Origin: JAZBPO01 sp036351675
GTDB lineage: Bacteria > Pseudomonadota > Gammaproteobacteria > Pseudomonadales > Azotimanducaceae
Reading direction: 5' to 3'
Length of the DNA: 19,842 bases
NCBI GenBank assembly: GCA_036351675.1
Contig: JAZBPO010000405.1
Location: forward strand, 1-19,842
Position numbers and translations under genes: made by a program. Below the pieces are notes generated by a model. The model made no database searches and was not told the DNA's origin. It saw nothing but the letters and a program-made list of their open reading frames with translations. Shown here piece by piece: positions 6,307 to 14,414 of this stretch; positions within the stretch are counted from its first letter, which is position 1, and each line of letters starts with the position of its first letter.

Positions 6307-9300
6307 CGGAGCCGGCCGCGCTCGAGGCCTTCGATCCCCGCGTCGCGGCCTGGTTCCGGGCCCGGCACGGCTCACCCACGGACGTTCAGGAACGCGCCTG
6401 GCCCCGCATCGCAGCCGGGGAGCACGTCCTCGCGACCGCTCCCACGGGCTCGGGCAAGACGCTCTGCGCCTTCCTGGTCCCGCTGGAGCGCCTGCTCACC
6501 GGCGCCTGGTCTCCGGGCACGGTGCGCGTGCTCTACGTTTCGCCGCTGAAGGCGCTGAACAACGACGTCCAGCGCAACCTGCTCCAGCCCCTCGCGGAGC
6601 TCCGCGAACACTTCCGGGCAGAAGGTGGCGAGGCGCCCGAAGTCCGCGTGGACGTCCGCTCCGGCGACTCGAGCCCAGAGGACCGGCGCCGCATGCAGCG
6701 CCGCCCGCCCGAGATCCTCGTCACCACGCCCGAGAGCCTGAACATCCTGCTCACCTCCGCAGGCGGTCGGAGCATGCTCGGCGGCGTGCGCATGGTCATC
6801 CTCGACGAGATCCACGCCGTCGCCGCCGGTCGCCGCGGCCTCTGGCTCATGCACGGCGTCGAGGCCCTCACGGAGCTCTCGGGAGAGGTGCAGCGCGTGG
6901 CGCTGTCGGCGACGGTGCGGCCGCTGGACGCCGTCGCAGCGCTCGTCGGCGGCCACGCGACGGCCCCGGACGGAGCGCCGGAGGCGCGGCCCCGCCCCGT
7001 ACGCATCGTGACCTCCGAGGCGCGCAAGCAGCTGGAGCTGGAGGTGCGCGCCCTGGAACCGGACGAACTGCCGGGCGACGGCGGCCTGGACGCCATCGGA
7101 CCGGTGGCGCGGGAAATCGCCGCAGCGAGTACGCGCAACCGCTCGACGCTCGTGTTCACGAACAGTCGCGCGCTCTGCGAGAAACTCGCCATGCGCGTGA
7201 ACCAGGACGGCGACGCGGACGCGCCCCCGCTCGCCTGGGCCCATCACGGCTCGCTCTCGCGCGAGATCCGCCACGAAGTCGAAGCACGGCTGAAGGCCGG
7301 CGAGCTGCGCACCATCGTCGCGACCAGCTCCCTCGAACTCGGCATCGACATCGGCGACCTCGACGAGGTGCTCATGGTGCAGGCGCCACCGAGCGTGGCC
7401 GCCGCCGTGCAGCGCGCCGGCCGCGCCGGGCACGGCGTCGGAGAGGTCTCCCGGGCCGTGCTCCATCCGACTCACCCACGCGACGCCCTGGAGTGCACCG
7501 TGCTCGCCCGCGCGGCGCTCGCCGGCGATATCGAGCCGACGCGGATCCCGGGCCCGGCGCTGGATGTCCTCGCCCAGATGATCGTCGTGCGCCTCGCCAT
7601 GGCGCCTCGCAGCGCCGCCGCGCTCTACGACGCGGTGCGGACCGTGGCGCCCTACCGGAACCTCGACCGCGCGCTCTTCGACCCCGTACTCGCCATGCTC
7701 AAGGGCCGCTACCGCGAGACCCGCCTGCCCGATCTCGCGCCGCGCCTGCTCGAGGACCCGGATCGGGACGAGCTGCAGCTCCGCCGCGGCACGCTCCTCG
7801 CGCTCTACGGCTCCGGCGGCATGATCCCTGACCGCGGCTACTACCAGCTGCGCCATGCCGACTCGGGCGTGCGCATCGGCGAACTCGACGAGGAATTCGT
7901 CTGGGAGAACGGCCCCGGACGCACCTTCTCCATGGGTTCACAGCAGTGGCGCGTACAGCGCGTCACGCACAGCGACGTCTTCGTGACGCCAGCGCCGAAC
8001 GCGGCCTTCGCGCCACCCTTCTGGCGCTCCGAGGACCGCAATCGCGACGCGCATCTGTCGCAGCGGATCGGCGAATTCCTGCGTGACGCCGACGCGCTGC
8101 TCGAAGACGGGGGTGCGGATGCGCTCACGGACGAGCTCGAGAACGCACCGCTCGACGCACCCGCACGGCAACTCGTCGTGGAGCATCTCCTGCGCCAGCG
8201 CGCACATACGCAGGCGCCCCTGCCCCATGTCGACCACCTGCTGGTGGAGCGCGTGCGCAGCGGTCCGAAGGGCTATCGCGCGGACGCCGGCCAGCTCGTC
8301 ATCCACAGCATCGCCGGCGGCGCCGTCAATCAGCCCTGGGGCCTCGCCCTCGCGGCCCACTGGCGGGAGCGCCTCGGCGAAGAGCCCGAGGTGTTCTCCT
8401 CCAACGACGCCATCGTGGTGCAGGGCGGCGGCGACGTGCCGGACGAGCTGCTCGCCGACCTCCTCTGTCCGACCGGCCTCGTGGAGCTGCTGCGCGAGGC
8501 GCTCGAGGACAGCGGCGTCTTCGGCGCGCGCTTCCGCGAGAGCGCTGGCCGCTGCCTGCTGATCAGGAAGGGTCGCCTCGGTGAACGCCTGCCGCTGTGG
8601 ATGAGTCGCCTGGCCTCGCAGCGACTCCTCGCCCGCATCCAGCGCTACCCGGACTTCCCGGTACTGCTGGAAGCCTGGCGCAGCTGCCTCGACGAGGTCT
8701 TCGACCTCGAACGCCTCGGCGTCCTCGTCAGCCGCCTCGAGGATCGCTCCCTGCGCATGGGTGACGTCACTACGCGAAGTCCCTCGCCCTTCGCGGCGGA
8801 GAGCGGCTGGCGGCAGATCAACGAGTACATGTACGCCGACGATCGGCCGCGTACGCGCCGCCCCTCCGCGGTCTCCACGACACTCGTGGAGACCGCGGCG
8901 CGTGACGCGCGCCTGCGTCCGACCGTGGCCCCCGCCATCGTCGCGAGCTTCCTGCAGCGGCGCCGGCGCCTCGAGGCCGGCTGGGGCCCCGTCAGCGCGC
9001 TCGAACTCCGCGACTGGCTGCACGAGCGCCGCATGCTCCGCTGCGAGGAGTTCACGGCGCAGGCCGAGCGCCTGGAAAGCGGCGCGCTGGACGCTGCGGA
9101 CTGGTGGCGCCCGCTGCCGAAGGACGAGCGCTGGCTGATCGACGCGCGCGACCTGGCACGAGCCGAGCGGGTCTTCGCGCCCGGCGCGACAGAAGTCCCG
9201 AAGGACAGGAGCGCCGGCGAGGACGACGCCGCGCGCCTCGAGTGGCTCGAGGCCTGGCTCCGCTTCGAGGGCCCCGTGGATCTGCCGACGCTGGAATCCG

Positions 9301-10712
9301 ACTGGCCCGGCGACGCGGCACAGCTGCGCATCGATCTCGCGACCCTCGTCGACGACGGCACCCTGGTGGCCGGCGCGCTCGTCGAGGGCGCGACCGTCGA
9401 ACAGTTCTGCGACGCGGACGCGCACGAGGCCATGCTGCGCATGCAGCGGGCGGCGCGACGGCCGCAGCTCGAGGCACTCCCGGCGCCACGAGTGCCCGCC
9501 TTCATCGCGCGCTGGCATCGCCTCGGCGCTGCCGAAGACGTCCTCGACGCCCTCGAGCCCCTGCGCGCCCTGCCGCTGCCCGCCGAGCTCTGGGAGCGTG
9601 CCCTGCTACCCGCGCGGACGGGCCGCGACAGTGCGGCGGAGCTCGACGCCCTGCTCGCCGCCGGCGACCTCGTGCTCACGGGCGCGAGTGGCGATCGGCG
9701 CCGCGATCTGTGCCTCGTCGCGGCCGACGAACTCGACCTGCTGCCGCGCTCGCCGGGCGCCCCGGAGGATCTCGAAGTACGCCTCACGGAGGCGCTGCCC
9801 GACCCACGCGCACGCTACGACTTCGACGCCTTTCTCGCCGCCACCGGCGATGCGGCCGCGGCAGCGGAACTGCTCTGGCAGGGGCTCTTCGCAGGCCGCA
9901 TCGCCGCGGAGAGCTTCGAGACGATCCGCCACGGCCTGAGCACGGGCTTCACCCTGCCGGCACGCTCGTCGCCGACGGACCCGGCCGCCGGACGGCATCG
10001 CGGGGGGCTGCGGGCGCGCATCCGTGCACGCGTGCACGGCGTACCCGGTCGCTTCCGGCGCCTGCCGCCGCCGGAACCCGCGAACGACGAGATCGATCGC
10101 CTCGACCTCGCGCGGCGCCGCGCCCGTGTGCTGCTCGACCGCTGGGGCGTCCTCTGCCCCGCTCTGCTGCAGCGCGAGGCCCGTGGACTCCGCTGGGGCG
10201 ACGTGTTCCGTGCCCTGCGCCTCATGGAGCTGGCGGGCGAGGTCAGCGCGGGTCACTTCCTCGACGGACTCGACGGCCCGCAGTTCGCGTCACCGGACGC
10301 CGTCGCCGCGCTCCGCGACTTCGTCGCCGCACCGACGCCCGGCCCGAGCTGCTGGCTCGACGCGCGCGACCCCGCGAGCCCGGCCGGCCTCGGCCTCGAC
10401 CCCTGCGGTCTGCCCGCGCCCGCGCGGCGGGCCGGCGCGGCGCTCGTACTCGACGGCGGACGCGTGGTGCTGATCTCGGAACGGGGCGGCGAGGCGCTGC
10501 GTCTCGATCCGGAGGCTGACGCGGCAACCGTGGAGCGTGCGTTCGCTGCCCTCGCCCGGATCCTCGGCGCGGCAGGACAGGGGAGCATCGAGGTGCGGCG
10601 CATCGACGGCGCACCGGCCCGGACCGCGCCCGCCCTGCCCGCCCTCGAGCGCTGCTTCACGGTGAGCCGGGACCATCGCGCCCTCGTGCTGCGCCCCCGG
10701 GGCGCGCACTGA
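6303..10712 (+). CDS. lhr: Lhr-family ATP-dependent DNA helicase, full-length form
   Basis: 1469 residues, near the 1538 of E. coli Lhr and far longer than the core-only forms. A 3'-5' superfamily 2 helicase linked to DNA repair. In order: Q-motif PTDVQERAWP (25-34), Walker A ATAPTGSGKT (44-53), YVSPLKALNNDVQRNL, motif II DEIH (168-171), SAT (ALSATVRPLD), LVFTNSRALCEKLA, SLELGIDIGDLDEVL (about 342-356), motif VI QRAGRAGH (370-377), and a winged-helix/beta-barrel region (about 500-600, with DEEFVWENGPGRTFSMGSQ). A long C-terminal extension ends in the Lhr-CTD-typical LLDRWGVLCPALLQRE and LRWGDVFRALRLMEL. In E. coli this C-terminal part is reported to have uracil-DNA glycosylase activity; I could not place its catalytic residue here. 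Start: GTG 6303 overlaps the thioesterase stop (GTGA), GGAG just upstream. The much longer open frame from 5355 is a high-GC shadow of tesB. Confidence 0.95.
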   Translation: MTEPAALEAFDPRVAAWFRARHGSPTDVQERAWPRIAAGEHVLATAPTGSGKTLCAFLVPLERLLTGAWSPGTVRVLYVSPLKALNNDVQRNLLQPLAELREHFRAEGGEAPEVRVDVRSGDSSPEDRRRMQRRPPEILVTTPESLNILLTSAGGRSMLGGVRMVILDEIHAVAAGRRGLWLMHGVEALTELSGEVQRVALSATVRPLDAVAALVGGHATAPDGAPEARPRPVRIVTSEARKQLELEVRALEPDELPGDGGLDAIGPVAREIAAASTRNRSTLVFTNSRALCEKLAMRVNQDGDADAPPLAWAHHGSLSREIRHEVEARLKAGELRTIVATSSLELGIDIGDLDEVLMVQAPPSVAAAVQRAGRAGHGVGEVSRAVLHPTHPRDALECTVLARAALAGDIEPTRIPGPALDVLAQMIVVRLAMAPRSAAALYDAVRTVAPYRNLDRALFDPVLAMLKGRYRETRLPDLAPRLLEDPDRDELQLRRGTLLALYGSGGMIPDRGYYQLRHADSGVRIGELDEEFVWENGPGRTFSMGSQQWRVQRVTHSDVFVTPAPNAAFAPPFWRSEDRNRDAHLSQRIGEFLRDADALLEDGGADALTDELENAPLDAPARQLVVEHLLRQRAHTQAPLPHVDHLLVERVRSGPKGYRADAGQLVIHSIAGGAVNQPWGLALAAHWRERLGEEPEVFSSNDAIVVQGGGDVPDELLADLLCPTGLVELLREALEDSGVFGARFRESAGRCLLIRKGRLGERLPLWMSRLASQRLLARIQRYPDFPVLLEAWRSCLDEVFDLERLGVLVSRLEDRSLRMGDVTTRSPSPFAAESGWRQINEYMYADDRPRTRRPSAVSTTLVETAARDARLRPTVAPAIVASFLQRRRRLEAGWGPVSALELRDWLHERRMLRCEEFTAQAERLESGALDAADWWRPLPKDERWLIDARDLARAERVFAPGATEVPKDRSAGEDDAARLEWLEAWLRFEGPVDLPTLESDWPGDAAQLRIDLATLVDDGTLVAGALVEGATVEQFCDADAHEAMLRMQRAARRPQLEALPAPRVPAFIARWHRLGAAEDVLDALEPLRALPLPAELWERALLPARTGRDSAAELDALLAAGDLVLTGASGDRRRDLCLVAADELDLLPRSPGAPEDLEVRLTEALPDPRARYDFDAFLAATGDAAAAAELLWQGLFAGRIAAESFETIRHGLSTGFTLPARSSPTDPAAGRHRGGLRARIRARVHGVPGRFRRLPPPEPANDEIDRLDLARRRARVLLDRWGVLCPALLQREARGLRWGDVFRALRLMELAGEVSAGHFLDGLDGPQFASPDAVAALRDFVAAPTPGPSCWLDARDPASPAGLGLDPCGLPAPARRAGAALVLDGGRVVLISERGGEALRLDPEADAATVERAFAALARILGAAGQGSIEVRRIDGAPARTAPALPALERCFTVSRDHRALVLRPRGAH

Positions 10713-10719
10713 CCGGCCG

Positions 10720-10736
10720 CCGATCGCGAGGATCGG
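10720..10736 (+). terminator. Hairpin just after lhr
   Basis: CCGATC-GCGAG-GATCGG is a perfect 6-bp stem with a 5-nt loop starting 8 nt after the lhr stop. It lacks a T-run, so termination is only suggested by position. Confidence 0.25.
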
Positions 10737-10768
10737 ACAGCGATGACGGAACGCCGGGGACTCTGGCT

Positions 10769-10800
10769 TAGAATCGGGTCCGCCGCTCGCGAGCGGACCC
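10769..10800 (+). promoter_or_regulatory. -10-like element and 5' leader hairpin before the EAL gene
   Basis: TAGAAT (10769-10774, five of six matches to TATAAT) is followed at once by GGGTCCGC/GCGGACCC, an 8-bp perfect stem with a 9-nt loop (10776-10800). A start near 10781 would place the hairpin around the transcription start and leave the ribosome site (GGAG, 10814-10817) free. No convincing -35 was seen. The inverted repeat may be an operator instead. Confidence 0.35.
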
Positions 10801-10825
10801 ACAGGCGGGAAACGGAGACGCGTGC

Positions 10826-12574
10826 TTGCACGCACGAGAGGACGAAACACTCGCTGCGCGGCTGTTGCTGCTGTGCCAGACGGACGCGCGTCGGCAGCGC
10901 ATCGCCTCCATGGCGGCGGGACTGAGTCTCGTCCCCGGGGCCGGCGGACGCGCCTGGCAGAGCACCGTCTGCGCGGACGCCCGTGAAGCGCGGCGTCTCG
11001 GCGCCGCGGCGGATGCCCTGCTCGTCGACGTCGATGCGCCCCTCCAGGTCCTCGAGGAACTCGGCCCGCTGCCCTGCCCGATCCTCGCCGTGCTCCACGA
11101 CGCCGTCGACGCCCGCATCCTCGCGGACCGCGTCGACGAGGTGCTGCCCGCGCGCGAGCTCTCGCCGCTGCTCCTCGAACGAACGCTGCGCCTGTGCGAC
11201 CAGCAACGGACGCTGACGGGCCGCATCGAGTACCTGGCGCAGCGCGACGTTCTCACGGGCCTGCCGAATCGCCGTCTCTTCGAACGCCAGCTCGAACTCG
11301 CGCTGCTGGGCGCGGAGCGCCACGACCGCCGCATCGCCGTGGGCTGCCTCGCCATCGACGGGTTCCTCGAACTCGCGGCCGAACTCGGCCAGGCGCGGAC
11401 GGAACAGTTGCTGATCGCCACCGCCGAGCGCCTGGGGGCGAGCCTGCGCCGCAGCGATCTCGTCGCCCGGGCCCACGAGGACAGCTTCCTGCTCATGCTG
11501 GAGCTTCCGGGCGAGGCGACGGATCTCGCGATCGCGGCCGAGAAGCTGCTCGCGTCCGTGTCGCAAGCCCTCGTGCTCGACGGTGCGCGCGTTCGCCCCC
11601 GAGCATCGCTCGGCATGGCCCTCTATCCCGCCGGTGGGCACCACGCCGAGGCGCTCCTGAACGAGGCGCGGAGTGCGCTCGCGGAAGTACAGGACAGCGG
11701 CGGCGACGACTTCCGCTTCTTCGACGCGGAGCTGGAGGTCGTCACGCGTCAGCGGCGTCTCATCGAGGAGGCGCTTCCCGGCGCCATCGAGCGCGGTGAA
11801 CTCTCGGTGCGCTACCAGCCGAGACTCGATCTCGCTCGCATGCGCATCACCGGCGCCGAGGTGCTCGCGCGCTGGCGCTCTCCGGAGTTCGGGGAGGTTT
11901 CGCCGGACCGCTTCATCCCCGTGGCCGAAGAGAGCGGCGCCATCGCCCGCGTGGGCGCCTGGGTACTGCGCACGGCGCTCGCCGATCTGCGCCGCTGGCA
12001 GGACGCCGGTCACCCGCTCCATCTCGCCGTGAACGTCTCCGCCGGCCAGTTCCGGCGCGAGGACTTCGCGGCCCGGGTGCGGCGCGAGATCGGCGCAGCG
12101 GGGATCGCGCCCGACGCGCTCGAACTGGAGATCACCGAGCGGGTCTTCGTGACCAACGTCACGGAGCACCTCGCGCTCTTCGACGAGCTCACGGATCTCG
12201 GAATCGGCTTCGCGGTCGACGACTTCGGGATCGGCTACTCCTCCCTCGCCTATCTGAAGCACTTCCCGGTACATGCGCTCAAGATCGATCGCGCCTTCGT
12301 CGGCCCGCTGCCCGCCAGCCCGGAGGACGCGGCGATCGTCCGCGCCATCGTCGCCCTCGGTCACGCGCTCGGACTGCGCGTCGTCGCCGAAGGCGTCGAG
12401 ACCCAGGCCCAACTCGAGTTCCTGCACGGCGCCGGCTGCGACGAGGTACAGGGATTCCTCATCAGCCCCGGCTGTACGCCGGAGGAGTTCGAGACGCTGC
12501 TGGAGACCGGCGTCTCCCTCGCCACGTCGCCGGTCGACGTCGGCGCGGGTCCGCTCCGGGAAGCCGCGGAGTGA
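10826..12574 (+). CDS. EAL-domain c-di-GMP phosphodiesterase with degenerate GGDEF and receiver-like N-terminus
   Basis: 582 residues, no TM segment, so cytoplasmic. Residues 1-130 look like a degenerate receiver (ADALLVDVDAP around D68/D70, then ILAVLHD and DEVLPARELSP). GGDEF domain 133-300: the DVLTGLPNRR start (141-150) is present, but the active site reads HEDSF (217-221) instead of GGDEF, so cyclase activity should be lost. EAL domain about 310-565: EVL motif (E345), NVSAGQF, LELEITERVF, VDDFGIGYSSLAYLKHFP, LKIDRAFV and AEGVETQAQ, so the metal and catalytic positions appear intact and it should hydrolyse c-di-GMP to pGpG. Start: TTG 10826 has GGAG 8 nt upstream; the next Met would cut the receiver-like part. 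The stop overlaps the next gene's GTG. Confidence 0.92.
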   Translation: MHAREDETLAARLLLLCQTDARRQRIASMAAGLSLVPGAGGRAWQSTVCADAREARRLGAAADALLVDVDAPLQVLEELGPLPCPILAVLHDAVDARILADRVDEVLPARELSPLLLERTLRLCDQQRTLTGRIEYLAQRDVLTGLPNRRLFERQLELALLGAERHDRRIAVGCLAIDGFLELAAELGQARTEQLLIATAERLGASLRRSDLVARAHEDSFLLMLELPGEATDLAIAAEKLLASVSQALVLDGARVRPRASLGMALYPAGGHHAEALLNEARSALAEVQDSGGDDFRFFDAELEVVTRQRRLIEEALPGAIERGELSVRYQPRLDLARMRITGAEVLARWRSPEFGEVSPDRFIPVAEESGAIARVGAWVLRTALADLRRWQDAGHPLHLAVNVSAGQFRREDFAARVRREIGAAGIAPDALELEITERVFVTNVTEHLALFDELTDLGIGFAVDDFGIGYSSLAYLKHFPVHALKIDRAFVGPLPASPEDAAIVRAIVALGHALGLRVVAEGVETQAQLEFLHGAGCDEVQGFLISPGCTPEEFETLLETGVSLATSPVDVGAGPLREAAE

Positions 12575-13497
12575 AGGTCGGCCTGCTCCACCACCCGCTG
12601 TGCCTCGAGCATCGGCTCCAGCCCGGGCACCCGGAAGCGCCGGAGCGTCTGACGACGCTGCTCGCCCACCTGGAACGCAGCGGCCTCGCCGCCGATCTCG
12701 TGTGCATCGACGACGCCCCCGAAGTGAGTGCGGAGGACGTGGCGCGCGTCCATCCCGACACGCTGGTCGCGGACCTGGAAGCGCTGGCTCCGGTGCAGGG
12801 ACTCGCCCACCTCGACAGCGACACCTGGCTGTGCCCCGCGACCCTGCCGGCGGCGCGCGCCGCCGCCGGTGCCGCGACCCGGGCCGTCGACGCGCTCCTC
12901 CGCGGCGAACTCGACCGCGCCTTCTGCGCGGTGCGTCCGCCCGGACACCACGCCGAGGCCGGCATCGCCATGGGCTTCTGCTTCCTGAACTCCGTGGCCA
13001 TCGCTGCCCGGCGAGCGCTCGAGGTACACGGCCTCGACCGCGTCGCGATCCTCGACTTCGACGTCCACCACGGCAACGGGACGGCGCAGATCTTCGCGGA
13101 GGACCCGCGCGTACTCGTCGCCTCGAGCTTCCAGCATCCCTGGTATCCGGGGCGCATGCACGACCTGCGCGGCCCGAACCTCGTGTTCACGCCGCTGCCG
13201 GCTGGCACCGGCTCCGCCGCCTTCCGGGCGGCCATCGAGCGCGACTGGCTGCCTGCGCTCGAAGCGCACGCGCCGCAGCTCGTGCTCGTCTCCGCAGGCT
13301 TCGATGCACATCGCCTCGATCCGCTCGGTGAGCTGCTGCTGGCCGAGGCCGACTACGGCTGGATCACCGAGCTCATCACGGACGCGGCACGCCGCGATGC
13401 GGACGGCAGGGTGCTGTCCATGCTCGAGGGTGGCTACGACCTCGGCGCCCTGGCGCGCTCGGTCGAGGCACACGTGAGCACCCTGCTCACGACCTGA
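12571..13497 (+). CDS. Class II HDAC-like deacetylase (histone deacetylase superfamily)
   Basis: 308 residues. Zn-dependent amidohydrolase of the histone deacetylase/acetylpolyamine amidohydrolase/acetoin-utilisation superfamily, expected to deacetylate lysines or small amines in the cytoplasm. Visible: HPLCLEHRLQPGHPEAPERL (start of the fold), RPPGHHAE with the charge-relay pair H126/H127, LDFDVHHGNGT with Zn ligands D164 and H166, SAGFDAH with the third ligand D245, and EGGYD with the transition-state Tyr289. All catalytic positions are present. Start: GTG 12571 overlaps the EAL stop (GTGA), giving translational coupling. Bacteria lack true histones as standard, so acetylated proteins, polyamines or acetoin-related compounds are the candidate substrates; sequence alone does not choose. 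Confidence 0.92.
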   Translation: MKVGLLHHPLCLEHRLQPGHPEAPERLTTLLAHLERSGLAADLVCIDDAPEVSAEDVARVHPDTLVADLEALAPVQGLAHLDSDTWLCPATLPAARAAAGAATRAVDALLRGELDRAFCAVRPPGHHAEAGIAMGFCFLNSVAIAARRALEVHGLDRVAILDFDVHHGNGTAQIFAEDPRVLVASSFQHPWYPGRMHDLRGPNLVFTPLPAGTGSAAFRAAIERDWLPALEAHAPQLVLVSAGFDAHRLDPLGELLLAEADYGWITELITDAARRDADGRVLSMLEGGYDLGALARSVEAHVSTLLTT

Positions 13498-13499
13498 AG

Positions 13500-13518
13500 G
13501 CCCGGGACCTCGTCGGGC
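13500..13518. terminator. Small hairpin between convergent genes
   Basis: GCCCG/CGGGC, 5-bp stem with a 9-nt loop, fills most of the 23-nt gap between the convergent deacetylase and DUF4188 genes. No T-run, so a weak bidirectional terminator at best. Confidence 0.2.
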
Positions 13519-13520
13519 GC

Positions 13521-14048
13521 TCAGGCCACCTCGCGCGGACGTCCGTCCTCGTCCAGGGGCTGGTCTTCTCCGGCACTGCGGCCGAGGCGTCCGAGCGAAG
13601 AGGTGAAGGCGCCGCGCGCGTCCACCAGCTCGCCCGCATGGGCGAGGCCGTAGCGCGGCATGTTGCCGTAGATCGCCTCGTACTGACCGGCCTGCACGAG
13701 GAAGGTCTCGTGCCAGATGCCGACCGAATCATTGCCCTTGATGGCCCGGTTGTACTCCGACCAGGCGGGCAGATGCTCCGACTCGCGGGCGCGCGCATAG
13801 GCATGCAGGTGTTCGTAGGAGCGCCAGTACTGGACCAGGACCGCTTCCCGGAGGCCACGCATGGCGCTCCAGGAGTAGAGCAGGCCGAGCTCCGGGTTCC
13901 GGTCGAGCTCGGCCAGCATCTTCGGCATGGCCCGGACCACGGGCAGCCAGGCCCGCAGGTCCCGGAAACGGTTGATGCGCGCACCGATGAGGAAGACGAC
14001 GAAGTCCCCCTCGATGCGCGCCGCGAGGCGACCCTTCTCGATCATCAT
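13521..14048 (-). CDS. DUF4188-family protein (monooxygenase-like fold)
   Basis: 175 residues, cytoplasmic, no signal or TM segment. It has the look of the DUF4188 family: RLAARIEGDFVVFLIGARIN, then WLPVVRAMPKMLAELDRNPE, LGLLYSWSAMRGLREAVLVQ, YWRSYEHLHAYARARESEH and IWHETFLVQAGQYEAIYGNM. The family resembles dimeric ferredoxin-like alpha/beta-barrel proteins (antibiotic monooxygenase-like) and has no firmly known function. I infer a small-molecule or haem-type ligand only from that fold. Start: ATG 14048 has GAGGG 6 nt upstream; the second ATG (14045) fits less well, and a longer open frame to 14345 has no family likeness. It is a single gene, with a palindromic operator directly upstream, so it is likely induced by a specific signal. 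Confidence 0.8.
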   Translation of the reverse strand: MMIEKGRLAARIEGDFVVFLIGARINRFRDLRAWLPVVRAMPKMLAELDRNPELGLLYSWSAMRGLREAVLVQYWRSYEHLHAYARARESEHLPAWSEYNRAIKGNDSVGIWHETFLVQAGQYEAIYGNMPRYGLAHAGELVDARGAFTSSLGRLGRSAGEDQPLDEDGRPREVA

Positions 14049-14079
14049 GGCGAGCCCTCTCCGCCCGTATCGAACGCGT

Positions 14080-14098
14080 ATGTGAGCAATGCTTACAT
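14080..14098. promoter_or_regulatory. 19-bp palindromic operator upstream of DUF4188
   Basis: ATGTGAGCAATGCTTACAT is a palindrome with a single-base centre and one mismatched pair (ATGTnAGCA-n-TGCTnACAT). It lies 31 nt upstream of the DUF4188 start in a locally AT-rich island, as expected of a repressor site, for example of the TetR family. The spacing is TGT-N11-ACA, one base short of the PpsR rule, so it is probably read by a different regulator. No regulator gene is in the window. Confidence 0.55.
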
Positions 14099-14414
14099 GA
14101 ATCCGCGCACGAGTGAACCGGATGGCGGTGACCGGGCCGCCGGCCCCGGAGGGCTCACGAGGCGCTTCGGCGACGTGGCAAGGCGTCGTCGATGGACCGC
14201 TCACCGCGCCAGGCGACCGGAAGCGGCACAGACGTGCGCAGCGTGGAAGCACGCCGCCGCGGAAAGCGGCCGGCGGAGCGGGATCGCACGGTCCCGCCGA
14301 GCGGAACGCGGCTCGCGGAACGAGCCCGCCCGGCGCGCGTCGCACGCTGCCCCGGGGCGGGTGTCAGCGACCTCGACACCCCATCCGGTGCGGGGTTTCG
14401 CTCTGGCCGGCCGC
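14099..14414. other. Gap of about 316 nt without a supported gene
   Basis: Open frames here are short, Arg/Ala/Pro-rich high-GC shadows without ribosome sites or family features. The only structure noted is ACCCC/GGGGT (5-bp stem, about 14382-14400), followed on the plus strand by TTT, near the 3' end of the SDR gene. No tRNA or rRNA likeness was seen. Confidence 0.5.

Noticed and set aside
11469..11490. Active diguanylate cyclase in the EAL protein
   Set aside because: The GGDEF site reads HEDSF, losing the residues needed for catalysis.
14080..14098. Second PpsR site
   Set aside because: The spacing is TGT-N11-ACA, one base short of the required N12, and the palindrome has a different core.
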